Positions 1 to 8,514 of a stretch of DNA of 64,000 bases are shown here, in pieces (position 1 is the first letter of the stretch; each line of letters starts with the position of its first letter). Both the position numbers and the translations under genes were made by a program. Source of the stretch: HGM04593 sp045661225 (lineage in GTDB: Bacteria > Bacteroidota > Bacteroidia > Bacteroidales > Bacteroidaceae); the NCBI GenBank assembly GCA_045661225.1, contig JAZRFF010000020.1:62001-126000 (forward strand). The letters run 5' to 3'. Below the pieces are notes generated by a model, which saw only the letters and a program-made list of their open reading frames with translations, ran no database searches and was not told where the DNA came from.

Positions 1-1
1 T

Positions 2-247
2 CTGCCGGTATATAGCAGGGCTACCGGTATTGCGCTCGAGAGTGTGGGTGTTGCGGTCGATGAGGTTACTTACGACTCTTTTGCCGATGCCTTGCTGCGT
101 GCCGATGCTCTGCCGTTAGATGAATTTGCGGCAAAGGCCTGGGCTGCTCACGACCTTGTGAGGACGGAGTACACGCTCGAGAAATACGAAGAGAGAATGT
201 TTGAGATTCTGAGTAGAATAATTGGAAAAAACAGAAAAAATCAATAA
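2..247 (+). CDS. Glycosyltransferase, C-terminal fragment (5' end outside window)
   Basis: This frame is open from the first bases of the window and ends at TAA 245-247, so only the last 81 residues are visible. The segment has the look of the tail of a GT4-type glycosyltransferase: an 'ESVGVAVDE' stretch, a 'SFADALLRA' helix, then a helical end with 'YTLEKYEERM', as in the C-terminal helix that folds back on the N-domain. The catalytic domains lie outside the window. The next gene, a YfhO membrane protein, starts 2 bp later, so the two are probably co-transcribed. Family assignment rests on the short tail only. Confidence 0.55.
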   Translation: MPVYSRATGIALESVGVAVDEVTYDSFADALLRADALPLDEFAAKAWAAHDLVRTEYTLEKYEERMFEILSRIIGKNRKNQ

Positions 248-248
248 A

Positions 249-2864
249 ATGAAGACTTTTAACTGGAAAAAACTTCTGCCTCACATTGTGGCAGTATTGG
301 TGTTCCTGCTTATGACGCTTGTGTACTTCAGCCCGGTGCTCGAGGGTAAGGATATTAAGCAGGACGATGCAATTGGCTCAATGGGTTGGGGAAAGGACGC
401 AAAGAAGTATCACGAGGAGAGCGGCGAGTACTCCTACTGGTCGAACGCGATGTTCTCGGGAATGCCCTGTAACTATACTTACTCCCCTCAGCCGGCCAAC
501 ACCTTCAGGGAAATTGGCAATCTGCTCACGTTAAATGTCTTTGGTGCTTCGCGTCGTCACATTGGTTGTATATTCGCTACATTTATAGGCTGTTACATTC
601 TGTTTCTCGCATTGGGCTGTGGACCGTGGCTTAGTATCGCTGGTTCTGTGGTCTATACGCTGGGGTCTTATAACTTTATTATCATTAGCGCGGGACATAT
701 GAGCAAGAGCCTTGTCATTGCAACAATGGCACCTCTCATTGGCGGAATTGTTCTCTGCTACAGACGCAAATTGCTTCAGGGATTGTTGGTAACGCTTATA
801 TTTGCAGGCTTGAGTATATTCTGGAGCCACCAGCAGATGAGTTACTATTCGGCGATAGTTGCAGCTATAATGGCTGTTGTCTATTTTGTGTATGCTTACA
901 GGGAAAAGTGGTTGCCTTACTACTGGAAGGCAACAGCTGCACTTGCGGTTGTTGCGTTGCTCTCTGTAGCTCCGGCCGTGGGTATTTTATTGCCGACAGC
1001 CGATTATGCCAAAGAGTCTATGCGCGGAGGTTCGGAACTGAAGGCCGGGGGTAGCAACGGCAGCGGTGGTCTTGATACCGATTATGCCTTTATGTGGAGC
1101 TACGGCAAGATGGAGAGCCTGACGTTGCTTGTGCCTAACCTCTATGGCTCGGCGTCGGGAGTTGTTCCGGGCAGCGAACTTTCGAAATTTCTTTCACGCT
1201 CGGGCGAGGAGCTGCGCTACTCGGTGTTCGAGGCTGCGGCAAAGAGTGTTACTAACGATTATGTGAATATGCTTGTGCAGAGCAACCCCGGACTGCGTCG
1301 CAGTGAGGCTATAGATTTTATATATAATGCGCCCGAGGCCGAATCCCTCAGACAGCGCATACAAGATGAGGCGGTTGGGTTTGCGCAGTCCTATGAGTAC
1401 CGTATTTCAAGCTATTGGGGCGAACAGCCCGGAACATCGGGCCCGGTATATGTCGGCGCCATCGTATGCTTCCTTTTTGTGCTTGGAATGTTCATTGTAC
1501 GTGGTCCCGAGAAGTGGTGGGTGCTTGCTGCCGCAATATTCTCTCTGGTGCTTGCGTGGGGAAGCAATTTGTCGGCGGTAAATAATTTCCTTTTTGAGTA
1601 TATGCCGTTGTATAATAAGTTCAGAGCGCCTTCGCAGGCACTGGTCGTTACAACCCTTGTAATGTGCGTCCTTGCCATACTCGCGGTAAAAAGGTTTATG
1701 GATATAACGGGGCAGGGTACTCCGCTCGATAAAGAAGCGCTCAAGAGGCCTCTCTTCGTGTCGGCCGGTGTTACTGCGGGCATTTGCCTTTTGCTTGCGC
1801 TTTTTGGCGGTTCGATGTTCGATTTTGAAGCACCGGGCGAGAATGTTATTGCGCTTGTTCCGAAGTTGTACGACGCAATAATAGATGAACGGAAAGCTAT
1901 GCTTGTGAGCGATGCGTGGCGCTCGGCCGGCTTTATTGCCGCTACGGCTGCTCTTTTGTTTGCTTATGCTAACGTAAAAGGAATGAAACGCGGGCTTTTT
2001 ATCGGGCTGCTTACAGTACTGTTTGTCCTTGATATGTGGCCTGTTTGCAAGCGATATGTGAACGACAGCCACTTTATCCCAAAGAAAGAGACTACCGAGA
2101 TTAAAATAACCGATGCCGACAAATATATTCATTCTATCGAGGAGGACAATCACTACAGGGTGCTTGATTATACTCGTGGCAGTGTGTTTAACCAATCGTT
2201 TACGTCGTACTATCATAACTCTATAGGTGGTTACAGCCCTGCAAAATTGTCGCGTTATCAGGACCTTATAGAGTATCAGTTGGGTAATAATAACAGAAAT
2301 GTTATAAATATGCTCAATACAAAGTACTTCATTAAGGGTAAGAGTGCTGCTGACGTCGAACCAAACACCGAGGCTTTCGGGCACTGTTGGCTGGTAGACA
2401 GAATAGAGTGGGTCGGCAATGCGCAAGAGGAGATGAACGCAATAACGAATGTCGACAAGTCGACGGCTTATATTGACAGCCGTTGGACAAGCAAGGTGCC
2501 TGACTCCGAGCAGTATAACAACAGCACCACGGGTACAATAGAACTTGTGAAGCGTAAAAACCCCGGTTATTTAATATACAAGAGCAGTTGCGACGCTCCC
2601 AAGATGGCAGTGTTCTCCGAAGTCTACTACAAGACGTGGAAGGCGTACGTTGATGGTGAAGAGGTTACTCCGGTGCGTGCTAATTATGTGTTGCGTGCGT
2701 TGCCTCTTCAGGCCGGTGAGCACACAATAGAGTTTAAGTGTGTCGATGAGCTTATGGAGACAACGAACAGTTGGTCATTCTATCTCTCTATCCTTGTGGG
2801 TGCAGTGCTTGTGGTGCTTGCGGGTGCTATAATATATAATAAAGTAAAAAGTATCGAAAAGTGA
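249..2864 (+). CDS. YfhO-family multi-pass membrane protein
   Basis: An 871-residue integral membrane protein. ATG 249 was chosen because it sits 2 bp after the upstream stop; an in-frame TTG at 222 would overlap that gene. A hydrophobic segment follows at about residues 11-30 and many more across the first 600 residues, alternating with loops. The C-terminal 200 residues are mostly soluble with one last membrane segment near residues 840-862. The layout matches the YfhO family of Bacteroidota and Firmicutes, GT-C-like proteins linked to glycosylation of envelope polymers (in Firmicutes, lipoteichoic acid). The substrate here is unknown. Flanking glycosyltransferases support a role in surface glycan assembly. 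Confidence 0.85.
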   Translation: MKTFNWKKLLPHIVAVLVFLLMTLVYFSPVLEGKDIKQDDAIGSMGWGKDAKKYHEESGEYSYWSNAMFSGMPCNYTYSPQPANTFREIGNLLTLNVFGASRRHIGCIFATFIGCYILFLALGCGPWLSIAGSVVYTLGSYNFIIISAGHMSKSLVIATMAPLIGGIVLCYRRKLLQGLLVTLIFAGLSIFWSHQQMSYYSAIVAAIMAVVYFVYAYREKWLPYYWKATAALAVVALLSVAPAVGILLPTADYAKESMRGGSELKAGGSNGSGGLDTDYAFMWSYGKMESLTLLVPNLYGSASGVVPGSELSKFLSRSGEELRYSVFEAAAKSVTNDYVNMLVQSNPGLRRSEAIDFIYNAPEAESLRQRIQDEAVGFAQSYEYRISSYWGEQPGTSGPVYVGAIVCFLFVLGMFIVRGPEKWWVLAAAIFSLVLAWGSNLSAVNNFLFEYMPLYNKFRAPSQALVVTTLVMCVLAILAVKRFMDITGQGTPLDKEALKRPLFVSAGVTAGICLLLALFGGSMFDFEAPGENVIALVPKLYDAIIDERKAMLVSDAWRSAGFIAATAALLFAYANVKGMKRGLFIGLLTVLFVLDMWPVCKRYVNDSHFIPKKETTEIKITDADKYIHSIEEDNHYRVLDYTRGSVFNQSFTSYYHNSIGGYSPAKLSRYQDLIEYQLGNNNRNVINMLNTKYFIKGKSAADVEPNTEAFGHCWLVDRIEWVGNAQEEMNAITNVDKSTAYIDSRWTSKVPDSEQYNNSTTGTIELVKRKNPGYLIYKSSCDAPKMAVFSEVYYKTWKAYVDGEEVTPVRANYVLRALPLQAGEHTIEFKCVDELMETTNSWSFYLSILVGAVLVVLAGAIIYNKVKSIEK

Positions 2865-3604
2865 TGTCCGGACCTAAATTCTCAATAATAACCATCACCT
2901 ACAATGCGGCGGACGTAATAATGCCTACCTTGCAGAGCATTCTGGCGCAGACTTATACAAACTATGAGTGTCTGTTGATTGACGGAGCATCGTCCGACGG
3001 CACTGTTGTTGCAGCCAAGGCCAGTGGTGTAAGGTTCGCCCATATTGTGAGCGAGAGAGATAAAGGAATTTACGACGCAATGAACAAGGGTATTGCACTT
3101 GCCACAGGCGACTATTTATGTTTCCTTAACGCTGGCGATGCCTTTCACGCTCCCGATACCTTACAGCTTGTCGCTGATGCCGCTTTGGGCTGTGCCGAAC
3201 TGCCGCACGTACTTTACGGCGAGACCGCCGAGGTTGACGCCGACCGCAATTTTGTGCGTATGAGACGTTTGAAGGCTCCTGCGGTGCTTGACTGGCGCAG
3301 TTTCAAGGAGGGAATGCTTGTGTGTCATCAGGCATTCTATGCGCGCAGGGACATTGCTCCGCTGTACGACCTTCGTTACCGCTTGTCGAGCGACGTCGAT
3401 TGGTGTATTAGAGTTATGAAAGCCTCGTCAAAATTAGTTAAAGTCAATGCAACGGTAGTGGATTATCTGCAGAATGGGGTATCTTTGAAAAACCACCGTG
3501 CATCGCTCGTCGAACGCTTCAAGGTAATGAGCAAGCACTACGGGCTTCTGCCTACAATAGCAAGGCACTTATGGTTTGTGGTGCGAGCTATAATAAAAAG
3601 GTAA
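2864..3604 (+). CDS. Family 2 glycosyltransferase
   Basis: A 246-residue GT-A glycosyltransferase. The start ATG at 2864 overlaps the YfhO stop (TGATG); a GTG at 2861 is a weaker alternative. The nucleotide-sugar site is clear: 'FSIITITYNA' near the N-terminus, 'LLIDGASSDGT', and 'GDYLCFLNAGD' in the place of the DxD metal motif. A later 'SSDVDWCIRVMK' fits the acceptor-side acidic region. There are no membrane segments, so it acts in the cytoplasm or at the inner face of the membrane. It resembles the WcaA-like GT2 group that adds sugars to lipid-linked surface glycans. Donor and acceptor cannot be read from the sequence. Confidence 0.88.
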   Translation: MSGPKFSIITITYNAADVIMPTLQSILAQTYTNYECLLIDGASSDGTVVAAKASGVRFAHIVSERDKGIYDAMNKGIALATGDYLCFLNAGDAFHAPDTLQLVADAALGCAELPHVLYGETAEVDADRNFVRMRRLKAPAVLDWRSFKEGMLVCHQAFYARRDIAPLYDLRYRLSSDVDWCIRVMKASSKLVKVNATVVDYLQNGVSLKNHRASLVERFKVMSKHYGLLPTIARHLWFVVRAIIKR

Positions 3605-3692
3605 TTATAAAATAAACGGTTGGGCTTTAATCTCAAAAGTGTGTTATATGAAATTGATGTAAAATTATAGAAACTTATAAAAACCATTTAAA

Positions 3693-5084
3693 ATGTTTGC
3701 AAAAGAGACTTATATAGCGCGACGTAAAGCGCTTAAGGAGAGAATGGGTAGTGGACTATTGCTCTTTTTGGGCAATAACCTCACAGGTATGAATTACGCC
3801 GATAACTCTTATCACTTCCGTCAGGACTCTACGTTCCTTTATTATTTTGCTTCGGACTATGAAGGTCTTGCGGCTGTAATAGACGTCGATAATGACAAAG
3901 AGATAATCTTCGGCAATGAGCTTACCATAGATGATATTGTGTGGACCGGTGTACAACCTACAATAAAAGAGAAGAGCGAGCGTGTGGGCATTGAAATTAC
4001 CCGCCCTATGGCCGACTTTGCCACATATATAAAAGAGGCTCAATCCAAGGGTCAGGCTATTCATTTTTTACCGCCTTATCGTGGCGAGCATCAGGTGTGG
4101 TTGCAGGAACTTTTAGGCATTAACCCCGCCGAGCAGGCAGCAAAGGCATCGCTTAAGTTCGTGAAGGCTGTCATTGCACAGCGTAACTACAAGAGTGACG
4201 AAGAGATTGCACAAATTGAAGAGGCTGTGAACGTGTCGGTCGATATGCATTGCGCGGCCATACGCGCCGTGCGTCCCGGAACAACCGAGGCCGAGATTGT
4301 GTCGGTTGTGCAGGCTGAGGCTCAGAAGCATAATTTTGGTCTTTCGTTCCCTATTATTGCTACTATCAACGGACAGACACTCCATAATCACGCTTACGGC
4401 ACAGCGCCTCTTCGCGAGGGTCAGATGCTGCTTCTCGATTCAGGCTGCGAAAATGCGATGCACTATGCCGGCGACCTTACAACAACAATGCCTGTCGGTA
4501 CACACTTTACCGAGCAACAGCGCGTGGTGTGCAACATTTTGCGCCGTGCGCATCTGACAGCAACAGCCAACCTGCGTCCCGGAATTGAGTACCGCGAGGT
4601 ACACAAACTTGTGCTTACTGAAATTGCAAAGGGTATGATTGACCTTGGGCTGATGAAAGGCGACCCCGTTGAGGCTACTATAGCCGGTGCAACCTGTATG
4701 TTTATGCCTCACGGCCTTGGACATATGATGGGACTCGATGTGCACGATATGGAGAACTTTGGCGAGGTTCACGTTGGTTACGAGGAGGGGCGTTCCAAGA
4801 GTCCGCTCTTCGGCTGGAAGTCGTTACGCCTTGCCAAGGCGCTCGAACCCGGCTTTGTGTTTACTGTAGAACCGGGAATTTACTTTATCCCCGACCTCAT
4901 TGACAAATGGCGTGCCGAAAAGCAGTTTACCGACTTTATCTGCTACGACAAGCTCGATGCGTGGAAGAGTTTCGGCGGTATGCGCGGCGAGGAGGATTAT
5001 CTGGTCTTTGAGGGCGGCGCACGTCGCTTGGGCAAGTACAAGCCTATGTCTCCCGAAGAGATTGAGGCTGTGCGTAACAGTTAA
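3693..5084 (+). CDS. pepP: Xaa-Pro aminopeptidase (M24B)
   Basis: A 463-residue cytoplasmic dimetal peptidase that removes N-terminal residues preceding proline. The N-terminal third is the creatinase/aminopeptidase P N-domain ('NSYHFRQDSTFLYY'). The C-terminal pita-bread domain carries the expected metal ligands: an Asp pair in 'LLLDSGCENAMHYAGDLTT', His in 'PHGLGHMMGLDVHD', Glu in 'TVEPGIYF' and Glu in 'RGEEDYLV'. Length is normal for the family. It has its own 88-bp AT-rich upstream gap and is followed by a strong hairpin, so it is probably monocistronic. Confidence 0.93.
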   Translation: MFAKETYIARRKALKERMGSGLLLFLGNNLTGMNYADNSYHFRQDSTFLYYFASDYEGLAAVIDVDNDKEIIFGNELTIDDIVWTGVQPTIKEKSERVGIEITRPMADFATYIKEAQSKGQAIHFLPPYRGEHQVWLQELLGINPAEQAAKASLKFVKAVIAQRNYKSDEEIAQIEEAVNVSVDMHCAAIRAVRPGTTEAEIVSVVQAEAQKHNFGLSFPIIATINGQTLHNHAYGTAPLREGQMLLLDSGCENAMHYAGDLTTTMPVGTHFTEQQRVVCNILRRAHLTATANLRPGIEYREVHKLVLTEIAKGMIDLGLMKGDPVEATIAGATCMFMPHGLGHMMGLDVHDMENFGEVHVGYEEGRSKSPLFGWKSLRLAKALEPGFVFTVEPGIYFIPDLIDKWRAEKQFTDFICYDKLDAWKSFGGMRGEEDYLVFEGGARRLGKYKPMSPEEIEAVRNS

Positions 5085-5100
5085 TCGACTTCTTGAAAAT

Positions 5101-5134
5101 CACAAGCGCCTCACCATACAGTGAGGCGCTTGTG
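5101..5134. terminator. Hairpin between convergent genes
   Basis: A perfect 14-bp inverted repeat (5101-5114 with 5121-5134) with a 6-nt loop lies 17 bp after the pepP stop and 13 bp beyond the stop of the small minus-strand gene. There is only a short T tract on either side, so it may act as a bidirectional stop or mRNA 3' end stabiliser rather than a classic intrinsic terminator. Confidence 0.7.
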
Positions 5135-5147
5135 ATTTAGGGGTGAT

Positions 5148-5321
5148 TCAGTCGCCAATACCTTCGAGGTAGCGGAATCTTTTAAAGAACTTGAACCTTT
5201 TCTTTGGTGTGTTCAGGTTGGGGCAACGGTTGTGAGTGCTCTTACGTCGGCGCAACGTAATAATCACCTTGGTTCCGAATGCAAAAATCAGAACTCCTGC
5301 CATTATAATCCATATCGTCAT
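5148..5321 (-). CDS. Small membrane protein, 57 residues, basic tail
   Basis: A short open frame on the minus strand, ATG at 5321-5319 and TGA at 5150-5148. It begins MTIWIIMAGVLIFAF, a single hydrophobic span of about 15-20 residues. A strongly basic tail follows ('TLRRRKSTHNR', 'KKRFKFFKRFRY'). The positive-inside rule suggests N-terminus out and tail in the cytoplasm. It converges on pepP with a hairpin between them and is divergent from nrdD. I do not recognise a family. The clean membrane-plus-basic design and the placed terminator argue for a real gene, but the length leaves doubt. Confidence 0.5.
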   Translation of the reverse strand: MTIWIIMAGVLIFAFGTKVIITLRRRKSTHNRCPNLNTPKKRFKFFKRFRYLEGIGD

Positions 5322-5531
5322 AACAGTTGTTGTTCAAGATTAATAATAGGACTGTTACACTCTCTTGTCGTTGCGCAATTTAGAAAAAATATTTGTAAAC
5401 ACAAGGTCTCGTCTTGGCGGTTTTTTATTTTTAACAATAAAGGTTAAACAGGGCGTTTTTTGCAACAACGAAAAATGCTCATTGTTGATATCTTTTTCTT
5501 CTATTTATTATAGAAATTTGCAGGGAATGTT

Positions 5532-5539
5532 TATTTTTG
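5532..5539 (+). promoter_or_regulatory. -7 box TATTTTTG before nrdD
   Basis: The box matches the Bacteroidota -7 consensus TAnnTTTG exactly and lies 40 bp before the nrdD ATG. No TTG is seen at the usual 19-21 bp spacing. The rest of 5322-5579 is AT-rich; I find no gene on the plus strand there and no obvious operator. Confidence 0.5.
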
Positions 5540-5579
5540 CGTGTCTTTCGTTTCACCGAAACAAAAATCTCTATTATAT

Positions 5580-7787
5580 ATGATTCAAACAGTTGTAAAG
5601 CGCGACGGACGTATTGTCGGCTTTAATGAAGAAAAAATTATTACGGCTATCCGTAAGGCTATGCTCCACACCGACAAGGGTGAGGATATGTCGCTTATCC
5701 GCCAGATTACTGACCACATCTCCTTCAGAGGCGATGCCCAGATGACCGTGGAGGCTATCCAGGATATGGTGGAGCTTGAGCTTATGAAGAGTAGCCGCAA
5801 GGACGTTGCTCAAAAGTACATTGCCTATCGTAACCAACGCCGCATAGCACGCAAGGCAAAGACTCGCGACATTTTCCAGGAGATTATCAACATTCAGTCT
5901 AACGACGTTACACGCGAGAATGCGAATATGAACGCCGATACTCCGGCTGGAATGATGATGAAATTCGCCAGTGAGACAACAAAGCCTTTTGTCGATGACT
6001 TTTTGCTTAGCGATGACGTTATGGACGCAGTGCGCCACAACTATCTGCACATTCACGACAAGGACTATTACCCTACAAAGAGCCTTACCTGTTGTCAGCA
6101 CCCGCTCGACAATATACTGAGCAATGGCTTTAACGCCGGACACGGTGAGTCGCGTCCTGCAAAGCGCATCGAGACAGCCAGCGTCATTGCCTGTATCTCT
6201 ATGGAAACCGCTCAGAACGAAATGCACGGCGGTCAGGCTATCCCTGCATTTGATTTTTACCTTGCTCCTTATGTCCGTTTGAGCTTTATTGAAGAGCTCA
6301 AGGCTATAGAGCAGCTTACAGGCGCCGACTATTCACACCTGTACAACAAAGAAATCGATGATTACGTCGAGAGACCTCTTGACTTTCTCAGCGGCGAGGA
6401 GCGCATCTTGCAGCACGCAATGAACAAGACTGTTATGCGCGTGCATCAGGCAATGGAGGCTTTTATCCATAATATGAACACAATTCACTCACGTGGCGGA
6501 AATCAGGTTGTGTTCAGTTCAATTAACTACGGTACCGATACATCGGCCGAGGGACGTTGCATCATACGCGAGTTGCTCAACAGCACCTATCGTGGCGTGG
6601 GTGGCGGTGAGACCGCAATCTTCCCCATACAAATATGGAAAAAGAAGCGTGGCGTGAGCTATCTGCCCGATGACCGTAACTACGACCTGTATAAATTGGC
6701 TTGCAAGGTTACGGCGCGCCGTTTCTTCCCTAACTTCCTGAACCTTGATGCTTCGTTCAATCGCAGCGAGGAGTGGAAAGCCGATGACCCCAAGCGTTAT
6801 ATGCACGAGGTTGCTACAATGGGTTGCCGTACCCGTGTATACGAGAATCGCTTCGGTCCTAAGACCTCGGTGGGACGCGGTAACCTCTCTTTCTCGACAA
6901 TCAATATTGTGCGCCTTGCTATAGAGTGTATGGAGGTTGCGAACCGCGATGAGCGCATTGCAATGTTCTTTGCAAAGCTCGATAATCTGCTCGATATTAC
7001 TGCACGTCAGTTGCACGAACGTATGGAGTTCCAGAAGAGTGCATTCGCAAAACAGTTCCCGCTTGTAATGTCGGCACTTTGGATTGGCAGCGATAAACTG
7101 AAACCCAACGATACAATTGCATCGGTTATCAACCAGGGTACATTGGGTATTGGCTTTATAGGACTCGCAGAGTGTCTTGTAGCACTTGTCGGCAAGCACC
7201 ACGGCGAGAGTGAAGAGGCTCAGCAACTGGGATTGCGCATCATCACTTATATGCGTGACCGTGCCAACGGTTTCTCGGAGCAGTATCAGCACAACTACAG
7301 TATTCTGGCTACACCGGCCGAGGGTTTGTCGGGACGTTTCACACGTGGCGACCGCAAGCGTTTCGGTGTTATTGAGGGTATAACCGACCGTGAATATTAC
7401 ACAAACAGCAACCACGTGCCTGTATATTACAAGTGCAGCGCACGTCATAAAGCCGAGATTGAGGCTCCCTACCACGCTCTGACGGGTGGCGGACACATCT
7501 TCTACGTCGAGATTGACGGCGATGCTACACACAATCCCGAAGCTATTATGCGCGTGGTAGATATGATGGATAAGTACGACATTGGCTACGGCTCGGTTAA
7601 CCACAACCGCAACCGCTGTCTCGATTGCGGCTACGAGAATTCGTCAAAGGAACTTCAGGAGTGTCCCAAGTGCGGCAGCAAACGCATTGACAAATTGCAG
7701 CGCATCACAGGTTACCTTGTAGGTACTACCGACCGCTGGAACAAGGCCAAGCTTGCCGAACTTAACGACCGTGTGGTTCACGAATAA
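5580..7787 (+). CDS. nrdD: Anaerobic ribonucleoside-triphosphate reductase (class III)
   Basis: A 735-residue glycyl-radical enzyme that reduces ribonucleoside triphosphates to deoxy forms without oxygen. The start is ATG 5580 (MIQTVVKRDGRI); an in-frame GTG at 5541 would add 13 unlikely residues. Residues 1-90 form an ATP-cone allosteric domain. The core includes 'NMNTIHSRGGNQVVFSSINY' and 'FPNFLNLDASFN'. The C-terminus has a four-cysteine zinc site ('CLDCGYE', 'CPKCGSK') and then 'RITGYLVGT', with the radical Gly at about residue 711, 24 residues from the end. NrdG follows 11 bp later and installs the radical. Confidence 0.97.
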   Translation: MIQTVVKRDGRIVGFNEEKIITAIRKAMLHTDKGEDMSLIRQITDHISFRGDAQMTVEAIQDMVELELMKSSRKDVAQKYIAYRNQRRIARKAKTRDIFQEIINIQSNDVTRENANMNADTPAGMMMKFASETTKPFVDDFLLSDDVMDAVRHNYLHIHDKDYYPTKSLTCCQHPLDNILSNGFNAGHGESRPAKRIETASVIACISMETAQNEMHGGQAIPAFDFYLAPYVRLSFIEELKAIEQLTGADYSHLYNKEIDDYVERPLDFLSGEERILQHAMNKTVMRVHQAMEAFIHNMNTIHSRGGNQVVFSSINYGTDTSAEGRCIIRELLNSTYRGVGGGETAIFPIQIWKKKRGVSYLPDDRNYDLYKLACKVTARRFFPNFLNLDASFNRSEEWKADDPKRYMHEVATMGCRTRVYENRFGPKTSVGRGNLSFSTINIVRLAIECMEVANRDERIAMFFAKLDNLLDITARQLHERMEFQKSAFAKQFPLVMSALWIGSDKLKPNDTIASVINQGTLGIGFIGLAECLVALVGKHHGESEEAQQLGLRIITYMRDRANGFSEQYQHNYSILATPAEGLSGRFTRGDRKRFGVIEGITDREYYTNSNHVPVYYKCSARHKAEIEAPYHALTGGGHIFYVEIDGDATHNPEAIMRVVDMMDKYDIGYGSVNHNRNRCLDCGYENSSKELQECPKCGSKRIDKLQRITGYLVGTTDRWNKAKLAELNDRVVHE

Positions 7788-7798
7788 ACTGCTGGATA

Positions 7799-8296
7799 AT
7801 GGCTACAATCTCCATTCTCGACATTGTTGAGGATACTACGGTCGACGGCCCCGGTTTCCGTACCGCGGTCTATTGCGCCGGTTGTCCCAACGCTTGTCCG
7901 GGGTGTCACAACCCCCGCTCGTGGGATATAAGCAACGGTCGAGAGGTGGATATTGAGGATATTCTTGCAATAATTCTTGCCGACCCTTTTGCCGACGTTA
8001 CCTTTACAGGCGGCGACCCGATGTTCCAGCCCGAGGGCTTTACTGCCCTTGCGTGCGCCATACGCGAAAGAAGCTGCAAGAATATCTGGTGCTACACGGG
8101 TTACCTGTTCGAGTCGCTGGTTAAAAATACCGCGCAGCGCGCGCTTCTTGAACAGGTCGACGTGCTTGTCGACGGACGCTTTGTCGAGGCGCTACGGGAC
8201 GAACAACTGCTATTCAGGGGCAGTAGTAACCAGCGGTTGATTGACGTCAAGGCCTCGCTTGCACAGGGTAGTGTGGTACTTTGGGAAATGCGATAA
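7799..8296 (+). CDS. nrdG: Anaerobic ribonucleotide reductase activating protein
   Basis: A 165-residue radical SAM activase that generates the glycyl radical on NrdD. The iron-sulfur cysteines are in 'CAGCPNACPGCHNP' near residues 26-39, with the three ligands in the spacing used by NrdG. 'VTFTGGDPMFQP' is the SAM-binding GGE-like motif. Length is normal for NrdG. It sits 11 bp after nrdD in a two-gene operon and ends at a strong terminator whose stem begins within the stop codon. Confidence 0.95.
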   Translation: MATISILDIVEDTTVDGPGFRTAVYCAGCPNACPGCHNPRSWDISNGREVDIEDILAIILADPFADVTFTGGDPMFQPEGFTALACAIRERSCKNIWCYTGYLFESLVKNTAQRALLEQVDVLVDGRFVEALRDEQLLFRGSSNQRLIDVKASLAQGSVVLWEMR

Positions 8297-8333
8297 ACAA
8301 CAGAGACGGGCTCAAGCCCGTCTCTGTTGTTTT
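8295..8333 (+). terminator. Terminator after nrdG
   Basis: A stem of up to 18 bp (8295-8312 with 8315-8332; the innermost pairs would open into a loop) with a GC-rich centre and a short T tract. It immediately follows the nrdG stop, which it overlaps by two bases. Confidence 0.85.
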
Positions 8334-8395
8334 ATAATGTCGATTGTCGTGATGCTTCTGTTTGTGCGCTGATTTAATCGCACGCAGGGCGATTA

Positions 8396-8514
8396 AAGGT
8401 GAAAGGTTAAAGCGGAAAACTGAAAACTGAAAACGGAAAGCGGAAAACTGAAAACGGAACGGTTCAGATGGAATGTGCTTTCACCTTTCAGTTCTCACCT
8501 TTCACCTTTCAGCT
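8396..8514. repeat. A-rich short-repeat tract with inverted arms
   Basis: Degenerate tandem units related to GGAAAACTGAAAAC run on the plus strand from about 8396 to 8459. From 8480 to 8514 the complementary motif appears (CACCTTTCA repeated). The two arms could fold back as an imperfect long hairpin between the convergent nrdG and histidine kinase genes. The right arm runs into the kinase gene and supplies its last codons and stop. A separate 8-bp hairpin (8373-8380 with 8390-8397) lies just before it. Spacing is irregular, so this is not a CRISPR array. Confidence 0.6.

Noticed and set aside
222..248. TTG start nine codons upstream for the YfhO protein
   Set aside because: It would overlap the upstream glycosyltransferase gene; ATG 249 gives a standard N-terminus 2 bp after that stop.
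1407..2426. 339-codon minus-strand frame inside the YfhO gene
   Set aside because: It lies wholly antisense to a clear membrane-protein gene and its peptide is rich in Arg, His and Lys with no family features; a shadow of the real frame.
6519..7604. 361-codon minus-strand frame inside nrdD
   Set aside because: Antisense to a strongly conserved enzyme; composition reflects codon bias of nrdD.
8401..8459. Possible CRISPR repeats in the A-rich tract
   Set aside because: Units are about 8-14 bp, degenerate and directly adjacent, without spacers of constant length; no cas genes nearby.
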